DNA of 64,000 bases from JAEUIG01 sp046349775 (GTDB lineage: Bacteria; Planctomycetota; Planctomycetia; Planctomycetales; Planctomycetaceae): NCBI GenBank assembly GCA_046349775.1, contig JAXMBS010000007.1, forward strand, positions 39,140 to 103,139, in the 5' to 3' direction. The translations under genes were made by a program, and so were the position numbers. The notes beneath the pieces are model-generated. The model made no database searches, was not told the DNA's origin, and worked only from the letters and a program-made list of their open reading frames with translations. Below are positions 8,583 to 17,193 of this stretch, one piece after another (position 1 is the stretch's first letter; every line of letters starts with the position of its first letter).

Positions 8583-10664
8583 ATGGAACAGCGACGGTTC
8601 ATTACGTTTGTCCTGCTGTCGACAGTGCTGATGCTCGGCTGGTTCAAGCTGGGTCCGCTGCTGTTTCCCAACGCGTTTCCGAAGCCTGCGGTCGCCAAAA
8701 AGAACGCTCCCGCGGCCCCTGCAGAGGTCAAGCCGGCCGACCAACCTGCCCCTGCCGACCAACCTGCCACTGCCGCCGAGCCGCAGCCGCAGGACGCGGT
8801 CGCCGCTGCTCTCGCCAACGAGAACGTTAAGCCCGCAGAACCGCCCGCATTGACGGCTTTCAATAACCCGGGGCCGGTCGTTCTCGGCTCGCTGCAACCC
8901 GATTCCGGGTTCTTCATGGAACTGCAGATCGATCCGCAGGGCGCCAGCATTGCATCGGCAACCCTCAACGATCCGCGATTCATCACCGCCGACGGCAAGC
9001 GGCGGCCACTTGAAGTGGTGGGAAACAACCTGCAGTCGGGCCAGCGGACGCTCGAGTCGGATGTCGCGGCGATCGACGCGCTGCTCAAGCCCTACAACCA
9101 GACACTTCGCACGGTTGTCTGGGAAGTCGTCCGGCAGGACGCCGCCTCCGTGGAATTCCGCTATCCGTCGCCGGACGGCACGCTCGAAGTCCGCAAGTCG
9201 TACAAGCTGAACAAAGGCAACCCGCAGGATCGCGACGGCGATTACCTGGGCTACCTGGTCGACGTAACGCTCGAAATCAAGAACCTCGGCGACCAGCCGC
9301 GGCAGGTCAGTTATGTGCTGCAAGGTCACGGTCTGCCACTCGAAAACGCTGAGAACACGCGGACATTCATCGAAATCAAGGTTGGCACCGCTGAGAAACC
9401 CGGCAGCCCGGTGCAGTACACGGCCCGGACATACGTCAAACAGAAAGCCGACGAAGAAGCCAAAAACGATCCGACGCTGATCGACGCCTGGCGCGAGCCG
9501 CTGGCCTATGTGGGCGTCGACGTGCAGTACTTCGGGGCGGTCTTGTTCCCCCAGGGGGACCAGACCGCCAAGCCCGCGTTCGCCGTGGTCCGCCCGGACC
9601 TGGTCGGCAAAGTCCATCCTACGCACCCGGAACGGACCGACATCAGCGTCCGTCTCGAATCCCCCGAACTATCGCTCGCCGCCGGCGGCGCGGAACAGCA
9701 GGACTTTCGCCTGTTTCTCGGTCCGAAACGCCCGGAACTCCTGACGCCGCTCAATGCCCGCGGCATCATTACGTTCGGCTGGTTCTCGTTCGTCAGCGTC
9801 GGCATGGTGTATGCGCTGAACTTCTTCCATCAGGTACTGTGGTTGCCTTACGGTCTGGCGATCGTGCTGTTGACCGTGATCGTCCGGGCCTGCATGTTCC
9901 CGATCACGCGCAAGCAGGCGGCCGGCGCCAAGAAGATGAAGGATTTGCAGCCCAAGCTGCAGGAGCTGAAGACCAAATACGCCAAAGAGCCCGAAAAATT
10001 CTGGCAGGCACAGCGGGAACTGTTCCGCAAGCACAACTACAGCCCGCTGTCCGGCTGCCTGCCGCTCGTTCTGCAACTGCCGATCTTCATCGGGCTGTAC
10101 AACGCACTCAGCTTCGACGTCGACCTGCGGATGGCGCCGTTCCTGTGGATTGAAAATCTCGCGGCGCCCGACCAGTTGTTCAGCTTTGGCGGCGAGCTGC
10201 CGCTGCTGCGTTGGACGCACTTCAACCTGCTGCCGATCATCACGATCTGCCTGTGGATCGTACAGCAGAAGATCATGATGCCTCCGCCGGCCACGGAAGA
10301 GCAGGCCATGCAGTACAAGTTCATGAACTACATGATGATCTTCATCGGGTACATGATTTATCCCGTGCCGGCCGGCCTGTGCGTGTACTTCATTACGTCG
10401 ACGCTGTGGGGCATCAGCGAGCGCAAGCTGGTGGACTACCTGAAACTCGATGAAAAAAAAGTGGAATTGACCGAGCCGATCGAGACGACGGCGACCCCCA
10501 GCTCGTCCCCGCCTGAAGAGCCGCGCAAGCCCGGCTGGCTGGAGCGGATCATGGCCGCTGCGGACGAGGCCAAGCGTCAGGGGACTGGCCGTACGAATGA
10601 GGCGGCGAGCGCCGGGTCGCGTAAAGAGCAGCGGGACGGCAAAAAGAAGCGGCCCAAGCGCTGA
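8583..10664 (+). CDS. yidC: Membrane protein insertase YidC
   Basis: Inserts and folds inner-membrane proteins with or without Sec. The layout is that of Gram-negative YidC: an N-terminal membrane anchor (about residues 6-24), a Pro/Ala-rich linker (35-75) containing an ADQPA near-duplication, a large periplasmic beta domain (about 95-370), and a C-terminal five-helix insertase core starting near ALNFFHQVLW. That core includes the conserved groove arginine in VRACMFPITRK and the cytoplasmic coiled hairpin. A basic tail (KEQRDGKKKRPKR) could contact the ribosome. 693 residues, intact. Its stop codon is followed four bases later by the left end of a TIR-bounded element. Confidence 0.95.
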   Translation: MEQRRFITFVLLSTVLMLGWFKLGPLLFPNAFPKPAVAKKNAPAAPAEVKPADQPAPADQPATAAEPQPQDAVAAALANENVKPAEPPALTAFNNPGPVVLGSLQPDSGFFMELQIDPQGASIASATLNDPRFITADGKRRPLEVVGNNLQSGQRTLESDVAAIDALLKPYNQTLRTVVWEVVRQDAASVEFRYPSPDGTLEVRKSYKLNKGNPQDRDGDYLGYLVDVTLEIKNLGDQPRQVSYVLQGHGLPLENAENTRTFIEIKVGTAEKPGSPVQYTARTYVKQKADEEAKNDPTLIDAWREPLAYVGVDVQYFGAVLFPQGDQTAKPAFAVVRPDLVGKVHPTHPERTDISVRLESPELSLAAGGAEQQDFRLFLGPKRPELLTPLNARGIITFGWFSFVSVGMVYALNFFHQVLWLPYGLAIVLLTVIVRACMFPITRKQAAGAKKMKDLQPKLQELKTKYAKEPEKFWQAQRELFRKHNYSPLSGCLPLVLQLPIFIGLYNALSFDVDLRMAPFLWIENLAAPDQLFSFGGELPLLRWTHFNLLPIITICLWIVQQKIMMPPPATEEQAMQYKFMNYMMIFIGYMIYPVPAGLCVYFITSTLWGISERKLVDYLKLDEKKVELTEPIETTATPSSSPPEEPRKPGWLERIMAAADEAKRQGTGRTNEAASAGSRKEQRDGKKKRPKR

Positions 10665-10745
10665 TTGAGTAGTGTCCTAATTTGGGTAACAAATCACTTG
10701 ACTCATCAAGGGTGATGGACGGAATTCGGGACGCGGGTTACTTGG

Positions 10746-11024
10746 CTACTGATCCCCTCGAAAGCGATAGTGCTGCCCCTGCTCGTGGCTCCAGTCGCAG
10801 CCAGCTTGGATCAATTCTGATCCGGGATACCGGGACCGAAGATACCAGTCAATCGGCATGAGTGCCGCGATCACGATGGCTGGCGGAGACGTCGAGACCC
10901 AGCCAGCGCCGATCGCGAAACCTAAGCACATAACGCTGCCGACGTACCACACCGGCAGCGCCACCACGACCGCCAGCGCCATCACGGCACGCTTGATGAT
11001 CCGGCGGGGGCGGGTGGCAGGCAT
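10746..11024 (-). CDS. Small membrane protein inside the TIR element
   Basis: A 92-residue protein with a basic N-terminus (MPATRPRRIIKR), one hydrophobic segment at about 13-40 and a second, weaker one at 45-58, then a hydrophilic tail rich in His, Arg and Gln. Not recognised. It is one of two convergent small membrane-protein genes carried by the element. It may be cargo or may only look coding; an absence of homologues would favour the latter. Confidence 0.5.
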   Translation of the reverse strand: MPATRPRRIIKRAVMALAVVVALPVWYVGSVMCLGFAIGAGWVSTSPPAIVIAALMPIDWYLRSRYPGSELIQAGCDWSHEQGQHYRFRGDQ

Positions 11025-11097
11025 GGTGGCATCATATCACGGCCGGACCCCGCCGAAGTGGCGGGGTTTATCATGCGCTGTGGTAGAATGCCGCCCC

Positions 11098-11256
11098 ATG
11101 ATGCCCGACGAGAGTTATCCGTGGTGGATTGTCGTCACCGTGACGGCGATTCTGCTCATGCTTCTGACGGCGGCGTTCGCGCCGATTTGGGCTTATGCGC
11201 TCGTGCTCGTGGAGTTCGGTGTGGTGGTCGTCCGAAAACTCCGCAATGAAAGATAA
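11098..11256 (+). CDS. 52-residue double-helix membrane protein inside the TIR element
   Basis: A tiny protein with two hydrophobic segments (about residues 9-28 and 29-45) and a basic C-terminus (VRKLRNER). TAGAAT at 11084-11089 resembles a -10 box a few bases before the ATG, which would give a nearly leaderless transcript. The reading frame ends three bases before the right terminal repeat, as expected if element and gene have moved together. Function unknown. Confidence 0.45.
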   Translation: MMPDESYPWWIVVTVTAILLMLLTAAFAPIWAYALVLVEFGVVVVRKLRNER

Positions 11257-11406
11257 TTCAAATTAGGACACTACCGCTGACTGGGTGCCCAGATTCCGCG
11301 CGAGCACTGACGAGCCGCACCTATCTGACAGCGGATCCTGGACGGGCCCGAATTTCGCCGACGAAGCCAAGGCAGCGGTGACCGCGCTGCCGACAGGCCC
11401 CGGGCC

Positions 11407-13281
11407 TCACTTCGGCGGCACGAGCTTTTTGGCCGCGCCCATGTACTCTTCCATTTTGCTCCATTCCTCCGGGTTGTCTCTGGCGGTCCCCTTGAGGATC
11501 TTCGCGAGACAGTCGCGGTGGCACTTGAGCATCAGATCGAGCATGGGATCTTTTTCCGGCATCGCCTGCAGTTCGTTCGAGAGCGACGTGGATTGCGGCA
11601 GGGCGACGATGGCAAAGGTCTTCCACTCATCGGGACGGCTCTTCTCCTTCAGTCCCTGCGCGGTCTCCCAGATTCGCAGCGTGTTTGCATAAATCGTCGC
11701 GTCTTTGTCGACCGTCGAAAACGAGAACGAGAACGGGACGAAGAAATACGCGGCGGCGACGGCGGCCACCACGACGATGCCGGCCAGCGGCTTCCAGGCC
11801 GACGCCAGACTGCCGGCTCCTTTCGATCCCATGGACCCCAGCGAGCGGAACATCCCGCCAGCGCCCCCGCTGATCCCTGATCCGAGCGCACCGAATACCC
11901 GACCGAAGCCCCCGCCGATCGCCGAACCCAGGCCCCGAAACGGATTCCGAAACTGCCGCCGAGGACGCGGCAGCGCCACGGCCACCGGACGTGCAGGGGC
12001 TGGACGCGGCGGAGCTGGACTCGGCGCAACCGGGGGCTTGGTCGCCGCCGACGGACTGGAGGCCGGAGCGGGACTGACCGGCGCGGGACTCGGACTGACC
12101 GGCGCGGGAGCCGGATTGACGGGCGCAGGCGCAGGACGGACATGCGCGGGACTCGGAATCGCCGGTGCAACGGCCGTCGATGCCGACGTTTTCGCGGCAG
12201 GGGCCACAGCCTTCGCTGCCACGGGCGTCGTTGGCTGGGCGGGAGCATGAGCAACAGGCTTGCCAGGGGCAGCTGCCGCTGAATTGGCGTGGCTTTCGGC
12301 TGCGGGGCTGGGCCTCTTAAATGGCTGCCAGAATCGCCCGCCGATCTCAGTCCGTCTGATCCCCGAAGGAATTGGCGCCGTGCCAGGAGCGGCGAGACCA
12401 CGTTGCGGCGCCACATGCGATGTCGAGACGGGCGTCGCCCCAGATGCGCTGGCAGAATTGAATAGTCCGTCGATCATCCCGGCAGGAACCCAGTTTCCTG
12501 TCGAACTGCGACGCACGCGGTCGCCCGGTCCCAACTGGCGAGACTCCACGAGCGCCTGCATGTCGGACCAGGTGATCGGACCCAGTTCCTGTCCCAGGAC
12601 ACGACAATGCCACTGATCCGCAGATTCTGCTGCGTCCTTCGGCGGCCTCTGTGCGGCTTCTGAGCCATTGGTGACGACTACAGCTCGTTCATCCGCAACC
12701 TCTTGATCCCCGAGACGTTCGTCATCCAGCATTGGCATTGCCGGAACATGCTCGGTGCGTCGCGCACGAGGTTTTCGCGGCGCCGGATCGCCGATGACCT
12801 CCAACGAGTCCAGTGTGGCGGCGGCCTCGGCAGCGGCGTCTGCGGCGGCGAACTCGGCCATCTCCGATTCGCTGAACAGGCCCGCAATCGACCGGGCCAC
12901 TCTCCATTCGTCGTGGAGGCTGAGCCGTACCTGGTCATGGGGCGCGATCCGCCCAATGCGCGCCAGGCTGGTGAGGTGTTCAAAGGACATCGGTCCCAGA
13001 ACCTCGTCGTGCAGACGGCAAAAACAGCCGTCCAGGGCGGCTTCATTGTCCGCCGATTCGCCGACTTCGGCCTGCGCGAACATGGAATTCAGGTCATCGA
13101 CGTTCGCCGCCGACAGAAATAACTCGGGCACAGCCTGCAAATTGCGCCAATCGTTCGTATTCTCAGCGCGAATCTCGGCATTGTCAGGGATACGAGCTTC
13201 GCGTACCAACGCCTGCAATTCCGCGAAATCCAGCGGACCGCATTCCTGCGGGCCGATCCGGTAATACCAAAGACTCGGCAT
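11407..13281 (-). CDS. Membrane protein with three GYF_2-type domains, intact paralogue
   Basis: The start at 13281 gives MPSLWYYRIGPQECGP, where the first GYF_2-like domain begins. A second (CFCRLHDEVLGPMSF) and third (WHCRVLGQELGPITW) follow, each about 55 residues and each closing in a [VI]xxLF motif. Then come a long Pro/Ala/Lys linker with repeated PAPV units, a Gly-rich stretch, one membrane helix (PLAGIVVVAAVAAAYFFVPF) and an extracytoplasmic tail with CHRDCL. Three cytoplasmic peptide-binding modules on a membrane anchor suggest a scaffold for proline-rich partners. Function unknown. A broken copy lies 296 bp away on the same strand. Confidence 0.75.
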   Translation of the reverse strand: MPSLWYYRIGPQECGPLDFAELQALVREARIPDNAEIRAENTNDWRNLQAVPELFLSAANVDDLNSMFAQAEVGESADNEAALDGCFCRLHDEVLGPMSFEHLTSLARIGRIAPHDQVRLSLHDEWRVARSIAGLFSESEMAEFAAADAAAEAAATLDSLEVIGDPAPRKPRARRTEHVPAMPMLDDERLGDQEVADERAVVVTNGSEAAQRPPKDAAESADQWHCRVLGQELGPITWSDMQALVESRQLGPGDRVRRSSTGNWVPAGMIDGLFNSASASGATPVSTSHVAPQRGLAAPGTAPIPSGIRRTEIGGRFWQPFKRPSPAAESHANSAAAAPGKPVAHAPAQPTTPVAAKAVAPAAKTSASTAVAPAIPSPAHVRPAPAPVNPAPAPVSPSPAPVSPAPASSPSAATKPPVAPSPAPPRPAPARPVAVALPRPRRQFRNPFRGLGSAIGGGFGRVFGALGSGISGGAGGMFRSLGSMGSKGAGSLASAWKPLAGIVVVAAVAAAYFFVPFSFSFSTVDKDATIYANTLRIWETAQGLKEKSRPDEWKTFAIVALPQSTSLSNELQAMPEKDPMLDLMLKCHRDCLAKILKGTARDNPEEWSKMEEYMGAAKKLVPPK

Positions 13282-13576
13282 GGCGCGTTGCCCAGTCGTC
13301 CAAGTTGAACGGAGAGGTTGCGGCGAGGTCCGGACTGCGGCGTCCGGCGAGATGGATGAATTGTAAAGTGGCGTGCGACGCCCGCCAATCACCCACCGGC
13401 GGCAGATCAACAAATTCCGGCTTCGGCCGAGATTAATCGGCTCTCCGCGCACTGGCTCCCGATTCAGAACCGCAATTCACCTGCGGGCCAGTACGTCGGC
13501 AACGTCCTTTACAGTCGCCATTCGTGGAAATCGACGATCGATGCGCTGGTGCGTTCCGGATGCATCGGCGGTTGGC

Positions 13577-15176
13577 TCAACCACCTGACAACTTCTGCGC
13601 TTCCGACATGTACTGCTGCATCTGGTCCCATTCCGTCGCGTGTTCACTGGGAGTGCCGCTGAGGATCTTGGGCAAGCAATCGCGATGACACATGAGCAAC
13701 AACTCGACCAGCCGTTCCTTTTGTTTCCGCTTCGGCAGGTTGTTCAATTGCGACCGGATGGACTGCGATCGTTCCAAGGCCACACCCGCAAACGATGACC
13801 ATTGCTTCTTGTCGGCCGTCTTCAGGTCCTGTGCTTTCTTCCAGATTTTCGCGGTATCGCCGTAGAAATCACCAGCGCCTGCGGAAAATGCCGGCATCAC
13901 GGTGTAGATCCCCGCTCCTAGCAGCGACGACGGCCACGACACCAAGCAGCATCCCAAGCTTCGACAGTCCGCCCCCGCCTTTCAACCATGCCTGCCAGCC
14001 CCGAACCCAGTCCGCTCAGGGGATTGCCGATCCGCGGCTTTTCCTTCGGCGCCCGAGCGTGACGGGGGCGCTCGGGCGTTGGCGGCGGCGGCGGCGTGGC
14101 CGCGCGGGCGCCGGCAGGAGTCGCCGTGTCTGTTCGGGTCGGCCCGCGTGCCACCGCTGGCCGATGGCCGCTCGCGGTGCAGACGCCGCGTCCGTGGCCA
14201 GGGATGGTCGGCTGAAGTTCCGCTGCGGGGCGACGTGCGACCCGACTTCATCCTCAGGCTGCGGTTCGTCCGGCTGCAGGTAGTCGAAGACCTCGTCTTC
14301 CGACAGCTTCTGCTTCTTTTTCTTCTTGTCGGGCTTGGCGCGCTTGGGGAACAGGTCGTCGATCGTCGCCGCCGGGACCCAGGCAATCGAGTTCTCTTTC
14401 CGCACCCGGTCGTTCGGTCCAAGTTGTCGCGACTCCACGAGTTCGCGCAAATCGCTCCACCCGATTGGTCCGACCTCCTGTCCCAGAACGCGGCAGTGCC
14501 ATTGTGCGAGCGTGTTGGGGACTTCCGGTTCATTGGCGACGTCGGCAGCCGGACTCGACGGGCTGACGAGCGGGGCCGGAACCAGGCGGACATCGTCCTC
14601 CATCCTGGCCGCCGGAACAAACTCTTCACGCCGGGCCGGCGGCTTGCCCGCGGTCGGGTCGGCGACGACCTGGAAGTCGTCGAGGGATTCGACCGGTTGA
14701 TCGGCCTGCGGCGCCGGCTCAGTTGCAGCCCGCGAGGACTGGGGCGCTGCCTTTTTCGGCTCTTCGAACAACCCCGCGACTGAGCGGGCTTCGACCCAGT
14801 TTGCCTGGGCGCCGATGCGCACCTGGTCCCGCCGGCCGAGCCGTCCCGTCCGCGCGAGTCCTGCCAGCCTCTCGAACGACATCGGCCCCAGTTCTTCGGT
14901 CCGCGTCCGACAGTAGCAGGCGTCGGAGCCGATTGTGCGAACCGGTGCAGCCGGCGCTGCGAACTCTCCCGACAGCATCGAATCCAGGTCACCTTCGTCG
15001 GCCGACTCTGCAAACAGGCCCGGTACCGTCTGGGCGGCTACCCATTCCTCGGAGTCTTCGGGCCGGATTTCGTCGTCCACAAACAACCGCTCCTCGCTCG
15101 CCATCTGCTGCAGTGTGGCAAAGTCCACGGGGCCCACGTCCCGGCCATTGATGCGGTAATGCCAGCGATTTGACAT
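13577..15176 (-). pseudogene. Second triple-GYF_2 membrane protein, interrupted by frameshifts
   Basis: A tandem paralogue of the gene at 11407-13281. From ATG 15176 three GYF_2-like domains read in one frame (WHYRINGRDVGPVDF, CYCRTRTEELGPMSF, WHCRVLGQEVGPIGW) down to about 14200. Conservation then moves to a second frame (KPRIGNPLSGLGSGLAG), a third (LGMLLGVVAVVAA), and finally a frame reading DTAKIWKKAQDLK and LLMCHRDCLPKIL, matching the end of the intact paralogue. At least three indels lie between about 13940 and 14180. Either a decaying duplicate or a poorly resolved consensus. Confidence 0.7.
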
Positions 15177-15454
15177 GGCGACAGCTCGTACAAAAGGATT
15201 CGCCCCCGGACTCGGAATCGATACCCTGCGGGGCAAACGCCAGGAATTGATTGCGGATTATAAATCGCGGCCAGACAACCCGCCATCGATTCCGGCAGGG
15301 GAGGATGGGTCGGGAGTGGTTCAGCATGAAAAACCTGTTCGCGGAATCCCGGAACCGGCACACAGTTCATGTCGGTCCAGAAAGTCGACCTTGTGTCATA
15401 CCGCGACTTTCGAATAAGGGAGTCGCCGCCTTCTTCTCCAGCGGGACGGTTGCC

Positions 15455-15699
15455 ATGCGCAGGGCCATCCTATCGCTGCTTCTCGGCATCGCGTCGATCG
15501 TGCTGGCTGCTGCATCGACGGCTTCAAAGACTGGGGCGGCTGGGGCGTCTCATTGCTCGATGTTTTTACGCCGTTGGGGGGGCCAGGCCCAACATATACC
15601 GTGGACACCGACAAGCTCGGCCCTAACGACCAGGCAATTGTCCCGCACAACGATTCTTGGTACTCGGACGAAGCGGACATGGCTGCCCACCACCACTAA
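15455..15699 (+). pseudogene. Small lipoprotein gene with a one-base frameshift at the lipobox
   Basis: The ATG at 15455 opens a good signal peptide (MRRAILSLLLGIASIVLA). In that frame the continuation is nonsense. After skipping one base at about 15505 the frame reads CCIDGFKDWGGWGVSLLDV, then a Gly/Pro turn, TYTVDTDKLGPND and DSWYSDEADMAAHHH before TAA (15697-15699). That looks like a genuine acidic mature lipoprotein beginning with the lipid-accepting Cys. The 242-base offset between start and stop frame equals one missing base. Function unknown. Confidence 0.55.
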
Positions 15700-15886
15700 T
15701 TGCGTCACGGGCACAACAAGTTAACTCGCCGGGATGGCGTGGTGCGGAGCGGTCCGGCCTACACCATCACTTCCTCGTACCGCCGTTTATCGTCCGCAGT
15801 TCCCGCGTGATGCCCGCCTGCATCCCCGGGGTGAGCCGTCAACCATGACGCCACAGTTCTTGCTGAATGGCCACAAAATGACTTGA
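15700..15886. other. Intergenic stretch, nothing recognised
   Basis: No gene, hairpin or repeat recognised between the broken lipoprotein gene and the nonamer repeat at the end of the methyltransferase gene. Confidence 0.3.
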
Positions 15887-15922
15887 CTCTGCGCGTCTTT
15901 GCGACTCAGCGCCTTTGCGTCG
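15887..15922. repeat. Period-9 repeat overlapping a stop codon
   Basis: Four nonamers of the TCTTTGCGA / TTTGCGTCG type. The methyltransferase stop codon (15906-15908) and its last codons are part of the tract. A related five-unit tract lies at 63007-63051 in the same orientation relative to its gene. Confidence 0.7.
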
Positions 15923-16721
15923 ATTCGTCACTGCCGAATCGCAGCCAGTGCAAAAAGATTCCCGCAGCGACGGTAACATTCAGGGAATCGGCCGCTGTCA
16001 TCGGGATCGTCACCCGCTCGTCGCTGAGATTGATCCACTCCTGAGCCAGGCCATCGGATTCGTTGCCGAGCAGCAGCACGCTCGGCCGGCGTGGCTCGAC
16101 CTCTGCCAGCAACTTCGCCTCGCGGTCCAGAACCGTCGCCAGCAGCCGGAACCCAGCCTGCGATCGTAACCGGTTCAGGTCGCCAGCCAGGTCGAGCGAC
16201 TCGATGATCGGCAACGCGAACGCCGTCCCCATCGACACTCGCAGGACGCGGCGCGAATACGGATCGCTGCAATCGCTCCCCAACAACAGCACGCCCACGC
16301 CGAACCCGGCGCACAGCCGGATGAGCCCACCCATGTTGTCCGGGTCGGTCATCCGCGGACAGGCGACGATCAGCGGCGGTTGCGGCATCCGCAGTAACAA
16401 ATCGCCCAGCTTCGGGTCCGGCGGCCGGATGCCGCAGGCCATCACACCGTGGTGGAAGTTGTAACCGACGAGTTCCGTGGCAATCTCGAAGGGCAGCACG
16501 AGCAGCGGGACGTCCGCCGGGAGGATATCGTCCAGAAAATGCTCGCGTCTTTCAGTGACGACGATCGAGTCGATCGCCAGCCCGCTCTCGATCAGCCGCC
16601 GGACGACGCGGTGCCCTTCGACGACGAATTGCCCGCTCCAGCGGGTTTTGTTCGAACGGCGCAAATTGCGGTACGGATCGAGCCGCCGGTCGTCGAGGGA
16701 ATCGATGCAAAAGATGGGCAT
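15906..16721 (-). CDS. SpoU/TrmH-family RNA 2'-O-methyltransferase
   Basis: A SAM-dependent methyltransferase of the knotted SPOUT fold acting on tRNA or rRNA ribose. The start at 16721 (MPIFCIDSL) avoids overlap with the upstream small gene. An N-terminal substrate-binding domain (about residues 1-100, with NFHHGVMACG) precedes the SPOUT domain. The latter has family motif 1 as DPDNMGGLIRLCAGFG, motif 2 as LLLGNESDGL, and motif 3 as SLNVTVAAGIFLH. 271 residues is a normal length. Specificity (TrmH, RlmB or other) is not clear. The last codons fall in a nonamer repeat. Confidence 0.85.
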   Translation of the reverse strand: MPIFCIDSLDDRRLDPYRNLRRSNKTRWSGQFVVEGHRVVRRLIESGLAIDSIVVTERREHFLDDILPADVPLLVLPFEIATELVGYNFHHGVMACGIRPPDPKLGDLLLRMPQPPLIVACPRMTDPDNMGGLIRLCAGFGVGVLLLGSDCSDPYSRRVLRVSMGTAFALPIIESLDLAGDLNRLRSQAGFRLLATVLDREAKLLAEVEPRRPSVLLLGNESDGLAQEWINLSDERVTIPMTAADSLNVTVAAGIFLHWLRFGSDESTQRR

Positions 16722-16728
16722 GGCTGCG

Positions 16729-17010
16729 TCAGGAGTTTCTGGCGGCAGTGATCGCCCCGAGTACGGCCAGGGCACCCCAACCGAGAACTGAAATCCAGAC
16801 GCCAGTCCAATAATGATCCCAGTGGATCAGCGAGCGACTTTCGGCGATGCAGATTCGCTTGTACGGCCAGATGGGAGGCCAAAGCCACTTCCTCGGAATG
16901 GCGCCGCGTGAGTCCATCAGCGGATACATTTTGGTCCAGTAAATCCACTGACTCCAAAGAATGCCGCCCACGAACAGTGCGACGAAGAAGATTGCGAAAA
17001 ACTCCTTCAT
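16729..17010 (-). CDS. Small two-helix membrane protein
   Basis: A 93-residue protein with membrane segments at about 4-22 (FAIFFVALFVGGILWSQWI) and 70-88 (VWISVLGWGALAVLGAITAA), joined by an aromatic, basic loop. Not recognised. It ends seven bases before the methyltransferase start on the same strand, so the two are probably co-transcribed. Confidence 0.6.
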   Translation of the reverse strand: MKEFFAIFFVALFVGGILWSQWIYWTKMYPLMDSRGAIPRKWLWPPIWPYKRICIAESRSLIHWDHYWTGVWISVLGWGALAVLGAITAARNS

Positions 17011-17193
17011 GGATGTGATCGTAACGCACGACTTCTGGTCTTTTCACCTGTCGGCAACGAGTGCCCTCGGCCTGAAGATCCCCACAGGTTCAACCCCTGT
17101 TGACGTAAACTGGGCAATTCGCGATGCTTCCCGCCCCGCGACGACCCCGCAGGGCCTTCCGGCCTGCGCTGTGCAATACGACGGGGAACAACC

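Larger units (their letters stand above)
10669..11274. mobile_element. 606-bp element bounded by perfect 16-bp terminal inverted repeats
   Basis: GTAGTGTCCTAATTTG at 10669-10684 is repeated as an exact reverse complement at 11259-11274. The ten bases outside each end (CGCTGATTGA and CGCTGACTGG) match at 8 of 10 positions and could be a decayed target-site duplication; the left one includes the yidC stop codon. No transposase is encoded. The interior holds two small membrane-protein genes. It looks like a non-autonomous transposon or cassette; I cannot assign a family. Confidence 0.65.

Noticed and set aside
10669..11274. Calling the TIR element a named insertion sequence
   Set aside because: No transposase or DDE motif is encoded and I do not recognise the ends, so no family was assigned.
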